A DNA stretch of 64,000 nucleotides. Source: Thalassotalea sp. (GTDB taxonomy: Bacteria; Pseudomonadota; Gammaproteobacteria; Enterobacterales; Alteromonadaceae). The DNA lies in the NCBI GenBank assembly GCA_022448425.1, contig JAKVCY010000011.1, positions 26,215 to 90,214 on the forward strand. The letters run 5' to 3'. This document shows positions 29,026 to 38,414 of the stretch, piece by piece. Each line of letters opens with the position of its first letter. Positions within the stretch are counted from its first letter, which is position 1. The notes under the pieces are model-generated. The model searched no databases. It worked only from the letters and a program-made list of their open reading frames with translations, and was not told the origin of the DNA. Made by a program: the position numbers and the translations under genes.

Positions 29026-31401
29026 GTGCAAGCAAACGTACTTTGGTATGAAACCCTAGGAATGAATGATGTTGATCGCGTTGGTGGCAAAAATGCATCA
29101 TTAGGAGAAATGATTTCTAATCTCGCTAATGTTGGCGTGCAAGTGCCCGGAGGCTTTGCAACAACCGCATATGCGTTTAATGAGTTCCTAGAACAAAGTG
29201 GTCTAAACGACAGAATTTATCAATTACTCGATAACTTAGATGTTAGCGATGTAAATGCCCTAGCTGAATGCGGTGCGAAAATCCGTCAGTGGATTATCGA
29301 TACGCCATTCCTTCCTCAAATGCAGCGAGATATTGAAGCGGCCTACGCTAAACTTGCTGGTGAATTCTCTGAAGATGCTTCATTCGCAGTGCGCTCTTCT
29401 GCTACAGCTGAAGATATGCCGGATGCATCATTTGCTGGTCAACAGGAAACCTTCCTAAACGTACGTGGTTTTGACGCTGTATTAGTGGCCATCAAGCATG
29501 TATTTGCATCGTTATTCAATGACCGTGCTATTTCTTACCGAGTACACCAAGGCTACGACCACCGTGGCGTGGCGCTATCTGCTGGTATTCAGCGAATGGT
29601 ACGTTCAGACATTGCTTCAAGTGGTGTTATGTTCTCAATCGACACAGAATCTGGCTTCGAAGATGTGGTGTTTATCACATCAAGCTACGGCTTAGGTGAA
29701 ATGGTTGTTCAAGGCGCGGTGAATCCTGATGAGTTCTATGTACATAAACCAACATTAGCCAAAGGTAATCCTGCCGTTGTACGTCGTACATTAGGTAGCA
29801 AAGCTATCAAGATGGTTTATGCAGATACGCAAGAACATGGCAAACAAGTTGAAATCGTTGATATTGAAGAAGCGACATCAAATACCTTCTCGTTGTTAGA
29901 TGCTGAAGTTATGGAGCTTGCTAAACAAGCGGTGATCATCGAGCAGCATTACGGTCGTCCTATGGACATTGAGTGGGCAAAAGATGGCTTAGACGGCAAG
30001 TTATATATTGTTCAAGCACGTCCTGAAACGGTGCGTAGTCGTGAAAATGCTAATGTAATGGAACAGTTCCAATTACAAGATTCTGCCAATGTAGTTGTTG
30101 AAGGTCGAGCGATTGGTCACAAGATTGGTAGTGGTACAGCTAAGGTCTTATCTTCACTGGAAGAGATGGATAAAATTCAGCCGGGCGATGTTTTAGTGAC
30201 AGATATGACAGACCCTGACTGGGAGCCGATCATGAAGCGTGCTTCTGCAATCGTCACCAACCGTGGCGGCCGTACTTGTCACGCGGCGATTATTGCTCGT
30301 GAGATGGGCATTCCTGCTGTTGTAGGTTGTGGTAATGCAACTAGCCTTATCAGTACAGGCGATGACATCACAGTGTCATGTGCAGAAGGTGATACGGGCT
30401 TTATTTACCATGGCAAACTAGATTACACAGTAACAACATCTGAAATCGACCAAATGCCACCGTTACCACTGAAAATTATGATGAACGTTGGTAACCCTGA
30501 CAGAGCATTCGCTTTTGCTCGGTTGCCACACGCTGGTATTGGCTTAGCGCGTTTGGAATTCATCATCAATAAGATGATTGGTGTGCATCCTAAAGCTTTG
30601 CTTAATTACGCTAACGAAGAAGCAGAACTAAAAGCTGAGATCGATGACATTATCGCTGGTTATGAGAGTCCTGTTGAATTTTACATTGCGAAGTTAACAG
30701 AGGGTATTTCGACACTTGCGGCAGCATATGCACCGGAGCGTGTGATAGTGCGTATGTCTGACTTTAAGTCGAATGAATATGCGAACCTTGTAGGTGGCGA
30801 CAAATACGAGCCGGAAGAAGAAAACCCGATGATCGGCTATCGCGGCGCTTCGCGTTATATCTCAGAAGACTTCCGCGATTGTTTCGCTCTTGAGTGTGAA
30901 GCGATTAAACGTGTACGCAATGAAATGGGCTTAACGAATGTAGAAATTATGATCCCATTTGTGCGTACCCTTGAAGAAGCAGCCGCTGTTATCGAGATTC
31001 TTGATGCACATGGTTTAAAACGAGGTCAAGATGGCTTGAAAATCATCATGATGTGTGAGCTTCCGTCAAACGCACTATTAGCAGATCAATTCTTAGACTA
31101 CTTCGATGGCTTCTCTATCGGTTCAAACGACTTAACACAGTTAACGCTTGGCTTAGATAGAGATTCTGGTTTGATAGCGCATCTATTTGATGAGCGAAAC
31201 CCTGCAATAAAAGCGTTACTAGAGATGGCAATCAAGGCTTGTAAAGCTCGTGGTAAATACGTGGGGATTTGTGGTCAAGGCCCTAGTGATCATGCGGACT
31301 TTGCAGCTTGGTTGGTAGAGCAGGGTATCGACAGTGTGTCTTTGAACCCAGACACTGTGTTACCAACATGGCTATACCTAGCTGAGCAACACAGCCCTTA
31401 G
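29026..31401 (+). CDS. ppsA: Phosphoenolpyruvate synthase
   Basis: 791 residues from GTG 29026, chosen because GGAGA lies 8 nt upstream and the product then matches E. coli PpsA (792). N-terminal ATP-grasp-like PEP/pyruvate-binding domain ([32 protein letters not shown]), central phosphohistidine domain with the catalytic His in [15 protein letters not shown] (about 420), C-terminal TIM-barrel with the acid Cys in [10 protein letters not shown] (about 750). It makes PEP from pyruvate and ATP for gluconeogenesis and, here, for the neighbouring DAHP synthase. The target Thr for PpsR precedes the catalytic His (R-T-C-H). Confidence 0.96.
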   Translation: MQANVLWYETLGMNDVDRVGGKNASLGEMISNLANVGVQVPGGFATTAYAFNEFLEQSGLNDRIYQLLDNLDVSDVNALAECGAKIRQWIIDTPFLPQMQRDIEAAYAKLAGEFSEDASFAVRSSATAEDMPDASFAGQQETFLNVRGFDAVLVAIKHVFASLFNDRAISYRVHQGYDHRGVALSAGIQRMVRSDIASSGVMFSIDTESGFEDVVFITSSYGLGEMVVQGAVNPDEFYVHKPTLAKGNPAVVRRTLGSKAIKMVYADTQEHGKQVEIVDIEEATSNTFSLLDAEVMELAKQAVIIEQHYGRPMDIEWAKDGLDGKLYIVQARPETVRSRENANVMEQFQLQDSANVVVEGRAIGHKIGSGTAKVLSSLEEMDKIQPGDVLVTDMTDPDWEPIMKRASAIVTNRGGRTCHAAIIAREMGIPAVVGCGNATSLISTGDDITVSCAEGDTGFIYHGKLDYTVTTSEIDQMPPLPLKIMMNVGNPDRAFAFARLPHAGIGLARLEFIINKMIGVHPKALLNYANEEAELKAEIDDIIAGYESPVEFYIAKLTEGISTLAAAYAPERVIVRMSDFKSNEYANLVGGDKYEPEEENPMIGYRGASRYISEDFRDCFALECEAIKRVRNEMGLTNVEIMIPFVRTLEEAAAVIEILDAHGLKRGQDGLKIIMMCELPSNALLADQFLDYFDGFSIGSNDLTQLTLGLDRDSGLIAHLFDERNPAIKALLEMAIKACKARGKYVGICGQGPSDHADFAAWLVEQGIDSVSLNPDTVLPTWLYLAEQHSP

Positions 31402-31475
31402 CAATAGGTACCTAATGATAGACAATGCTAACTAAGCTTTTCGCATGTTAGCGTTGGCACTACGTTACAACTTCG

Positions 31476-31511
31476 AAAAAAGCCTAAGAATAAATTGTTC
31501 TTAGGCTTTTT
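31476..31511. terminator. Rho-independent terminator after ppsA
   Basis: AAAAAGCCTAAGAA-N7-TTCTTAGGCTTTTT: a 14-bp stem with terminal T tract, 75 bp after the ppsA stop. Confidence 0.85.
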
Positions 31512-31588
31512 GTATTTACTCGCTCAACTCTCGTCAGGGGCATGTTATACTGTGCTTCTCTGATGTTAGAAATAATTGCAATACCAAC

Positions 31589-34500
31589 ATGTTACCTCGG
31601 TTAGACCCTGTAGAATTAGTAAAACCTATCTATCAAGTATTTATCAGTGCACTTTCTCAAACTGCTTATCGTGGCGAGATTAATAGTCAATATAGCGCCC
31701 GCCTAGCGGTTGCAACAGATAATAGCATATATCAACAATTACCGCAGTTGGTATTGCATCCACGCAGTAAGCAAGATATTCAATTAATTACTGAGCTCGC
31801 CAATCAGCAGCGCTTCGATGAAATTAAATTTAGTGCGCGTGGCGGCGGTACAGGTACTAATGGTCAGAGCTTAACACCCGGTGTCGTGATTGATTTATCC
31901 AAGTTTATGAATCGAATTTTGGAGATTAACGTTGAAGAAAACTGGGTTCGCGTTGAAGCAGGTGTGGTAAAAGATCAATTAAACGATTATTTAAGACCAT
32001 ATGGCTATTTTTTTTCGCCAGACCTTTCAACATCTAACCGTGCAACGATTGGTGGCATGATTAACACCGACGCATCGGGTCAGGGCTCTTTGGTGTACGG
32101 TAAAACATCAGATCATGTTTTAGGTTTAAGTTCTGTTTTAGCCGACGGCTCGTTAATTGATACCGCTCCAATGGCAATCGCAGATGCCGAATCACTTGCA
32201 AACGAAGAGACAAGTCTAGGCCGCATTGTTGAGCAAGTTTTGAATAGTTGTCGTGACAACCGGGCGTTGATTTTAGAGAAATTCCCAAGGTTAAATCGCT
32301 TCTTAACGGGCTACGACTTAGAGCATGTGTTTGACGATGAACTTACACAATTTGATTTGAGTCGAGTTATTACTGGCTCTGAAGGCTCGCTAGCAGTTGT
32401 TTGTGAGGCGAAGTTAAACCTTACGCCTATTTCTAAAGCGAAAGCGTTAGTAAATATTAAGTACGATAGCTTTGATTCTGCGCTTCGACATTCGCCTGAC
32501 TTGGTTAGAGCTCAAGCAACGTCTGTTGAAACACTTGATAGCAAAGTTCTTGATCTCGCTAAGAAAGATATTATCTGGCATACCGTAAGCGATCTGATCA
32601 CTGACGTTCCTAACGTCGTGACGGATGGCCTGAATATGGTTGAGTATAATGATGAGTCAATCGACGCGTTGGAAATGCGCATTGCAACGTTGGAAGAAAT
32701 CCTTGCGGCAGATATGGCGGCCGACAAAGGGATTGTTGGCTATCAAATCACTTATGATTTAGGCAGCATTGGTCGACTTTATGCCATGCGCAAAAAAGCA
32801 GTAGGTTTATTGGGAAATACCGAAGGTAATCAAAAGCCTTTGGCTTTTGCTGAAGACACTGCTGTACCACCAGAAAACTTAGCGGATTTCATCGCTGAAT
32901 TTCGTGCTTTACTCGACAGTCACCAACTCCAATATGGCATGTTTGGCCACGTTGATGCGGGTGTGTTACACGTGCGTCCAGCGCTTGATATGTGTGATCC
33001 TGAACAAGAAAAATTGCTACGAGAAATATCTGACCAAGTAGTAGCACTAACTGCCAAGTACAATGGTTTGATGTGGGGCGAACACGGTAAGGGCTATCGT
33101 AGTGAATATGGCCCAGAATTTTTTGGTGATGAATTGTTTACTGAACTGCGTAAGGTTAAAACAGCTTTTGACGCCAAAAATAAAATGAATCCTGGCAAAA
33201 TTTGTACACCGATAGATTCGTCAGAAGTCTTGGTGTCAGTGGATGGCGTGAAACGTGGCTATTTCGACCGACAAATCTCGATTCCTGTAAAAACCTCATT
33301 TGAATCAGCGCTTGGATGTAATGGTAACGGCTTGTGTTTTAATTATGACGCAGCAAGCCCGATGTGCCCATCTTCAAAGGTTACTCGAGATCGCAGACAT
33401 TCGCCTAAAGGCCGTGCAGGGCTGATGCGCGAATGGTTGAGGTTAGTAGAGAAAAATGGTGTTGATGTCCTAGCGTTAGAAAAAGACATTAATGGTTGGT
33501 CGGTTAAACAATTGCTAGATAAAGTGCGCAATAAGTTTAGTGTTAATGACAAGCAAGATTTCTCGCATGAGGTAATGGACGCTATGCAGGGCTGTTTAGC
33601 CTGTAAAGCGTGTGCTAGTCAGTGCCCAATTAAAGTTGACGTGCCAGATTTTAGAGCGCGCTTTATTAACTTGTATCACAGCCGTTACTTCCGCCCGTTA
33701 AAAGACCACTTAGTTGCCAATGTTGAATCTATGGCGCCATTAATGGCTAAAATGCCAAAACTAACAAATAGCGTGTTATCGACTAGTTTGTATAAAAAGT
33801 TCTCTGCAACTCGCATCGGTTATGTTGATACGCCGCTATTAAGTTACCCAACGCTTAAAACACGATTGGCGAGTGGTGACTTTACGCAGTTCAATTTGGA
33901 TGCGTTAAAGCAATTGCCTGAGCAAGAGCGAAATAAAACGATGTTAGTCGTTCAAGATCCGTTTACGTCATTTTATGATGCTAAGTCAGTTGAAGCTTTA
34001 GTGTTGCTAGCGAAGAAGATTGGCTTCAATCCTATCTTGTTACCGTTTAAGCCTAATGGGAAGCCACAGCACGTTAAAGGCTTCTTATCGAGATTTGCCA
34101 AAACGGCGGCGTCTACATCAGCATTTCTTAATGAATTACACCAACTCAACATTCCTATGGTGGGCATGGATGCATCACTAGCGCTTTGCTATCGTGATGA
34201 GTACCGTCAAATACTTGGTGATACTCGTGGTGACTTTGAAGTACTGCTTGCTCACGAGTGGCTGCTTTCTATCCTTGGGGATGTTGATGTAAAAGCCGAA
34301 AACAAAACCGTTGATTTTAAACTATTCGCACATTGTACTGAGAAAACAGCGTTGCCGAAATCGGAAGCTCAATGGCAACAAATTTTCGAAGCATTGGGTT
34401 TATCGTTAGATAAGGTTGCAGTGGGTTGTTGTGGTATGGCTGGCACTTATGGTCATGAAGCGACAAACTTTGACAACTCGAAGAACTTATTTGAAATGAG

Positions 34501-34633
34501 CTGGCAAGGAAAGCTCAACACACTTTCTGAAGAGCAAGTGCTGGCGACAGGCTTCTCTTGTCGAAGTCAGACTAAACGCTTTGCTAAAATGAATGCTAGG
34601 CACCCAGTTGAAGCATTGGCAGAACTGCTTTAA
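31589..34633 (+). CDS. ydiJ: FAD/FeS-dependent D-2-hydroxyacid dehydrogenase, YdiJ type
   Basis: 1014 residues, like E. coli YdiJ (1018). An N-terminal FAD-binding domain carries ARGGGTGTNGQSLTPG (about 83-98). The FAD-linked oxidase C domain ends near MNPGKICTP. A ferredoxin-like part follows with CNGNGLC and CLACKACASQCPIKVDVP (about 669-686), and then a CCG-type domain (VGCCGMAGTYGHE, about 947). Known: YdiJ oxidises D-2-hydroxyglutarate, and relatives use D-lactate. It likely passes electrons to the quinone pool. It is monocistronic, with terminators on both sides. Confidence 0.9.
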   Translation: MLPRLDPVELVKPIYQVFISALSQTAYRGEINSQYSARLAVATDNSIYQQLPQLVLHPRSKQDIQLITELANQQRFDEIKFSARGGGTGTNGQSLTPGVVIDLSKFMNRILEINVEENWVRVEAGVVKDQLNDYLRPYGYFFSPDLSTSNRATIGGMINTDASGQGSLVYGKTSDHVLGLSSVLADGSLIDTAPMAIADAESLANEETSLGRIVEQVLNSCRDNRALILEKFPRLNRFLTGYDLEHVFDDELTQFDLSRVITGSEGSLAVVCEAKLNLTPISKAKALVNIKYDSFDSALRHSPDLVRAQATSVETLDSKVLDLAKKDIIWHTVSDLITDVPNVVTDGLNMVEYNDESIDALEMRIATLEEILAADMAADKGIVGYQITYDLGSIGRLYAMRKKAVGLLGNTEGNQKPLAFAEDTAVPPENLADFIAEFRALLDSHQLQYGMFGHVDAGVLHVRPALDMCDPEQEKLLREISDQVVALTAKYNGLMWGEHGKGYRSEYGPEFFGDELFTELRKVKTAFDAKNKMNPGKICTPIDSSEVLVSVDGVKRGYFDRQISIPVKTSFESALGCNGNGLCFNYDAASPMCPSSKVTRDRRHSPKGRAGLMREWLRLVEKNGVDVLALEKDINGWSVKQLLDKVRNKFSVNDKQDFSHEVMDAMQGCLACKACASQCPIKVDVPDFRARFINLYHSRYFRPLKDHLVANVESMAPLMAKMPKLTNSVLSTSLYKKFSATRIGYVDTPLLSYPTLKTRLASGDFTQFNLDALKQLPEQERNKTMLVVQDPFTSFYDAKSVEALVLLAKKIGFNPILLPFKPNGKPQHVKGFLSRFAKTAASTSAFLNELHQLNIPMVGMDASLALCYRDEYRQILGDTRGDFEVLLAHEWLLSILGDVDVKAENKTVDFKLFAHCTEKTALPKSEAQWQQIFEALGLSLDKVAVGCCGMAGTYGHEATNFDNSKNLFEMSWQGKLNTLSEEQVLATGFSCRSQTKRFAKMNARHPVEALAELL

Positions 34634-34651
34634 TTACGTAACTTCACGAAT

Positions 34652-34680
34652 AAAAAAGGCTACACTTAGGTAGCCTTTTT
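34652..34680. terminator. Bidirectional rho-independent terminator
   Basis: AAAAAAGGCTAC-ACTTAG-GTAGCCTTTTT between the convergent ydiJ and alkaline phosphatase genes; the stem is GC-rich at the loop and closed by A/T tracts. Confidence 0.85.
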
Positions 34681-34707
34681 CATTACTTCAAAATGTAATG
34701 GCTTAAG

Positions 34708-36018
34708 CTACTTAACTTTTTCGCTCTCTAATAACTTAAATACCTTCTTACCAATTTCCGTATTATCTTGATGGCCGCTAAATAGAGCAGCGTGCTCACC
34801 AAAGGCGATTACGGGTACATCGATTGCGGTGTGACCGCCAGATGTCCAGCCAGTATTGGTATGGTTATCAAAAACTTTCTTCACTGCATTTACCAGCGCA
34901 CGTTTATCTGAACTTAACGCCTCTTTCGCTACTTTTAATGCGTTAAGTTCTTCTTCGGCAATGGCCATTTTAAACAGATTTTCGGCCAAACCAGCGTTGA
35001 TAGATTGCTCGGCTAAAGTCACCGCAATAGACATCGGCGATTGCGTTTGTTTTGTTAGCACTTCTGGTGCCCACTTGTATTCGCCTTTTGCTGCTAAGGT
35101 CAAACCGCCAGTACTGTGGTCAGCCGTTAAAATAACCGTCGTATTCGGGTTTTGTGCAACGTAGCTTTCCAAGTACTCCATGGTCTTAGCCAAGTCTTCC
35201 ATTTCGCCCATCGCCGCGCTGATATCATTTGCATGGCCAGCCCAGTCGACTTGGCTTGCTTCAATCAACAAAAAATAACCCTTGTCGTTCTCAAGTAGAT
35301 TTGTCGCTGTTTTTGTCATGGTTGATAAACGATATTTGTTGGTATCGTCTAGTGCGTGCGGTAAGCCAATGTTATCGAATAGGCCTAATGCTTTTTTATC
35401 AGCTTTTAGGGTATCTAGCTGTTCATAGTTATCTATGTATTGCACACCTTGCTTTTCTAATTCTTTAACAAGGTTGCGGTCATCGCGAATAAAATATTCC
35501 CAACCACCTCCGAAAAGTACATCGAACTTCACTTGGTAGTTAATACGTTCATCGATATAGCTATCAGCAATTTCATTGTAATTTTTGCGGCTTTCATTAT
35601 GTGCAATATAAGAGGCTGGTGTTGCGTGATTCACTTGTGACGTTACAACTGCGCCCGTTTTCATACCATATTGCTTGGCGCGTTCTAGCACGGTTTCCAC
35701 AGGTTTTTTGTTAACGTCGACTGCAATCGCGCCATTGTACGATTTAATACCAGCCGATAATGCAGTAGCGCCTGCTGCCGAGTCTGTTACATAGCCAGAT
35801 ACTGGTGCTGGGTATGTTGAAGCTGAACCTACGTAGTATTTATCAAAGATAGTTGTTTCTACTTCTGGAGTAGATTTATCGTCGTTGTAATAACGGTATG
35901 CAGTGGTAAATGCTGGTCCCATGCCGTCAGCGATAACCATAATAATATTGTGTGGTTTCTCAGCCGCTTGTGCATTGAATGCCAATGAAATACAAGCAGC
36001 AGTTAAAAGTTTACGCAT
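34708..36018 (-). CDS. Exported alkaline phosphatase (PhoA family)
   Basis: 436 residues with a signal peptide (LLTAACISLAFNAQA). NIIMVIADGMGPAF gives the first metal Asp, VTDSAAGATALSAG the nucleophile Ser (about 79), TADHSTGGL (about 300) and SGGHTAIDVPVIAFG (about 395) the zinc ligands. It removes phosphate from monoesters such as 5'-nucleotides outside the cytoplasm. It lies 54 bp downstream of the exported endonuclease-family gene and the coupled RutR-like regulator, on the same strand. This places it in a nucleic-acid degradation operon rather than in an obvious Pho regulon; no pho box was recognised upstream. Confidence 0.93.
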   Translation of the reverse strand: MRKLLTAACISLAFNAQAAEKPHNIIMVIADGMGPAFTTAYRYYNDDKSTPEVETTIFDKYYVGSASTYPAPVSGYVTDSAAGATALSAGIKSYNGAIAVDVNKKPVETVLERAKQYGMKTGAVVTSQVNHATPASYIAHNESRKNYNEIADSYIDERINYQVKFDVLFGGGWEYFIRDDRNLVKELEKQGVQYIDNYEQLDTLKADKKALGLFDNIGLPHALDDTNKYRLSTMTKTATNLLENDKGYFLLIEASQVDWAGHANDISAAMGEMEDLAKTMEYLESYVAQNPNTTVILTADHSTGGLTLAAKGEYKWAPEVLTKQTQSPMSIAVTLAEQSINAGLAENLFKMAIAEEELNALKVAKEALSSDKRALVNAVKKVFDNHTNTGWTSGGHTAIDVPVIAFGEHAALFSGHQDNTEIGKKVFKLLESEKVK

Positions 36019-36072
36019 GATGTTTCCTGGTTGTGCTTTCTAATTTGATATCATTTAAGGCTAATTCTGTGA

Positions 36073-37269
36073 TTATTCGAGCGTTAACTCAACCCAAACT
36101 AATCGGTGATCTGAAGACGCTGCTCGACTCTCGATCAAGCGGTATAAACTGTCTTCTTTCGTTGGCCAAAATACGCCACTGTCTTTTACTGTCCAGCCAT
36201 GCTTAGACGGCAACACATAATCTGCTCGCATGCCCCAGTAAGCAGTGTGGTATTTGCTGTTGGTGTTATCTATTTTATGAACATCACCACCTTTGCTTAT
36301 TGGCATTGGATCAAATACATCAAGGTGGTTTAGTAATGCACCAATGCCTGAATAAATGGCGTCACCATCCATATTTGAAGCATTTAAATCACCCATGAGA
36401 ACGAAACTATTGTTGTTGCTCTTACCGCCTCGAGTACCTTTGTCGTCATAGATGTAGTCACCATTTTTAGGTGTTAGATAATCAACCCAAAAGCGAATTT
36501 CATCGTGGTTACGTTTGCCATTACGGTCTTCCTCACCGTCGAATACGGGAGGAGTAGGGTGACTGGCAAGTACATTGATTGTTTTGTTTTCTACTTTGAC
36601 GGGAATATCCCAGTGTGACTTTGAGGAAAGTCTCAATTGTTTCCAAATGTCTTCTGGGTAGTAGCTGCTACCATCAGTAGGGTTTATAGGCTTTAGTGCG
36701 CCTGGCATATCTTGCCACTTAAACGTTTGGAAAGTACGTACTTTTTCTTGATCAATTGGGTACTTTGACAATAAAACCATGGCAAAATGGCCAGTAAAAT
36801 GACCAAAGCCAAATGTGTCTTGTGGCTGTGTGATCTTTCCGTCGCCATTGATATCGAATGGTGTTTTTAATCCAGTGTTCACTGGGCCTTGAAAAACATA
36901 TGGATAGTCAATCGCTTGTTGACCATTCTGGCTAACGTTCAAATAGTGTTTAATAAACGTTTGTAGGTCGTTGCCTGTGTCATCGAGACGATCAAACTCA
37001 TTCAATAGCAATATATCTGGATTAATACGTTGAATGATTTCTGCGACATTTTTTATTTGCTGATTATCGCTTTTTAATTGCTTGCTTAGTTCATTGCCAA
37101 CAGGCTTTTGGCCGCGCTCTATGTAGTTGAGCGCTTCCATGCTAACGTTGAAGGTAGCGATTTTAATTGAGCTTGGCATATCAATATTCGGCATACCGTT
37201 ATTTGCCGACGCAACCGAAGTAGACAACGCTACTGTTGCCAGTAGCGCTTTTGTTGAAATTGTTTTCAT
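36073..37269 (-). CDS. Exported endonuclease/exonuclease/phosphatase (EEP) family protein
   Basis: 398 residues with a signal peptide (ALLATVALSTSVASA). The EEP fold is shown by KIATFNVSMEAL (strand with the Asn), LLNEFDRLDD (metal Glu, about 88), VLASHPTPP, LMGDLNASNMDGD (about 295) and the terminal SDHRLVWVEL (catalytic Asp-His, about 387). Members cut DNA or RNA, or phosphodiesters; with its export and neighbours, extracellular nuclease or nucleotidase activity is the best reading. Its ATG overlaps the stop of the regulator gene (TAATG), so it is translationally coupled to it. Confidence 0.88.
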   Translation of the reverse strand: MKTISTKALLATVALSTSVASANNGMPNIDMPSSIKIATFNVSMEALNYIERGQKPVGNELSKQLKSDNQQIKNVAEIIQRINPDILLLNEFDRLDDTGNDLQTFIKHYLNVSQNGQQAIDYPYVFQGPVNTGLKTPFDINGDGKITQPQDTFGFGHFTGHFAMVLLSKYPIDQEKVRTFQTFKWQDMPGALKPINPTDGSSYYPEDIWKQLRLSSKSHWDIPVKVENKTINVLASHPTPPVFDGEEDRNGKRNHDEIRFWVDYLTPKNGDYIYDDKGTRGGKSNNNSFVLMGDLNASNMDGDAIYSGIGALLNHLDVFDPMPISKGGDVHKIDNTNSKYHTAYWGMRADYVLPSKHGWTVKDSGVFWPTKEDSLYRLIESRAASSDHRLVWVELTLE

Positions 37270-37901
37270 TACTTAAGACCACAGCCTCTTAATATGATGT
37301 CGGTAAGAAACGCAGTAACTTGCTCTTGGTCTTCTTCTTCGTATTCAGCGCGGTTCATTACTGTTAACACTTGGATTTCAAAATCAGCGTAGTGTTGAGT
37401 CGTTGACCAAATAAGGAAGATTAACTTGTACGGGTCAACATCTACCATCTCGCCGTTATCAATCCAGTGTTGGAATAGGGCGGCTTTTTCTCTTACCCAT
37501 TTTCTTAGATAAGTGCGTGCGAATTCTTTTAGGTGCTGTGCGCCTTGGATAATTTCCATCGCGTAGATTTTCGAAGAGCTAGGGTGTTGAAATGACATGC
37601 GTACTTTTGATGCGATAAATTTCTCTATCGCTATTTTTGGTCCCTGATCAGGGTCAATATCGCCTATGCCTTTATCCCATGTATCTAACGTATGCTCTAA
37701 TACTGCGTGGTAAATGTTTTCTTTATTCTTAAAGTAGTAAAGGATATTGGCTTTCGGAAGTCCTGCACGGTCCGCGATAGATTGAACGGTCGCCCCTTTA
37801 TAACCTTGCAAAATAAACTCTTCTTGCGCTGCTTCAATAATTTTAGCCTCGCTCTGCGCGCGAATCTTTCCTTGTTTTGATTCTTTTTTTACTTCATTCA
37901 T
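37269..37901 (-). CDS. RutR-like TetR-family regulator of nucleoside/pyrimidine catabolism
   Basis: 210 residues from ATG 37901 (E. coli RutR: 212). The frame stays open to 37955, but the extra residues are not typical. The HTH domain (AAQEEFILQGYKGATVQSIA ... ILYYFKNKENIYHAVLEHTL) and the C-terminal domain with WSTTQHYADFEIQV follow RutR, which binds uracil and thymine. Near-consensus RutR palindromes lie at 38283, 41719, 48547 and 53819, all in nucleoside genes, and a weaker one at 37992 before this gene. It is the first gene of an operon with the EEP enzyme (1-bp overlap) and alkaline phosphatase. The ligand is inferred. Confidence 0.85.
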   Translation of the reverse strand: MNEVKKESKQGKIRAQSEAKIIEAAQEEFILQGYKGATVQSIADRAGLPKANILYYFKNKENIYHAVLEHTLDTWDKGIGDIDPDQGPKIAIEKFIASKVRMSFQHPSSSKIYAMEIIQGAQHLKEFARTYLRKWVREKAALFQHWIDNGEMVDVDPYKLIFLIWSTTQHYADFEIQVLTVMNRAEYEEEDQEQVTAFLTDIILRGCGLK

Positions 37902-37991
37902 GCTGTTGAAAACCAATATTTGACTGTTATTTATATACTGCTTGAGTGTAACCACTTAAGTTTACACTGGATTTTATTAAGAAAATAGGGT

Positions 37992-38007
37992 CTAACCAGC
38001 TAGTCAG
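37992..38007. promoter_or_regulatory. Weak RutR-type palindrome before the regulator gene
   Basis: CTAACCA-GC-TAGTCAG, 12 of 16 positions compatible with TTGACCA-NN-TGGTCAA, 91 bp upstream of the regulator start. Possible autoregulatory site. The remaining part of 37956-38414 holds no gene; it contains this site and the stronger one at 38283. Confidence 0.3.
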
Positions 38008-38282
38008 AAAAATGTGTTACAGACCGAATCCCCATAAAACGTCACTTTTAAAGCATTTTTTCACCCTACATTATTTAATTTAACCTGAATTAAACAACAA
38101 CATAGTTGAAATATTTTAACCTTATAGTCAAGTTGCTATTTATTGAAAAGTAACTAATTGTGTAGTGCTAACTCCTTGTATACCTTGAATATTGTAGCTT
38201 TTACATAAAGCTTTCGTTTGAACGCTACATTAATAGTTTTGCCAATTAGTTCAATTGTCTGTCTCATTTTCTAAAAAAAATG

Positions 38283-38298
38283 TTGACCATGTAGACAA
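38283..38298. promoter_or_regulatory. RutR-type operator before the TonB receptor gene
   Basis: TTGACCA-TG-TAGACAA matches the E. coli RutR consensus at 12 of 14 defined positions. It lies 117 bp upstream of the receptor ATG at 38415 and about 380 bp from the divergent regulator gene. Confidence 0.6.
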
Positions 38299-38414
38299 AG
38301 TGTAATGATTTTGTCACTAAATTCTGATTTAATATCAAAGGTCACAAAAATGTAACAAGTGTTCCGTGATTTTTATAAAGATCGGACTCAAATATAAATA
38401 AAAAAAGGGTAAAT

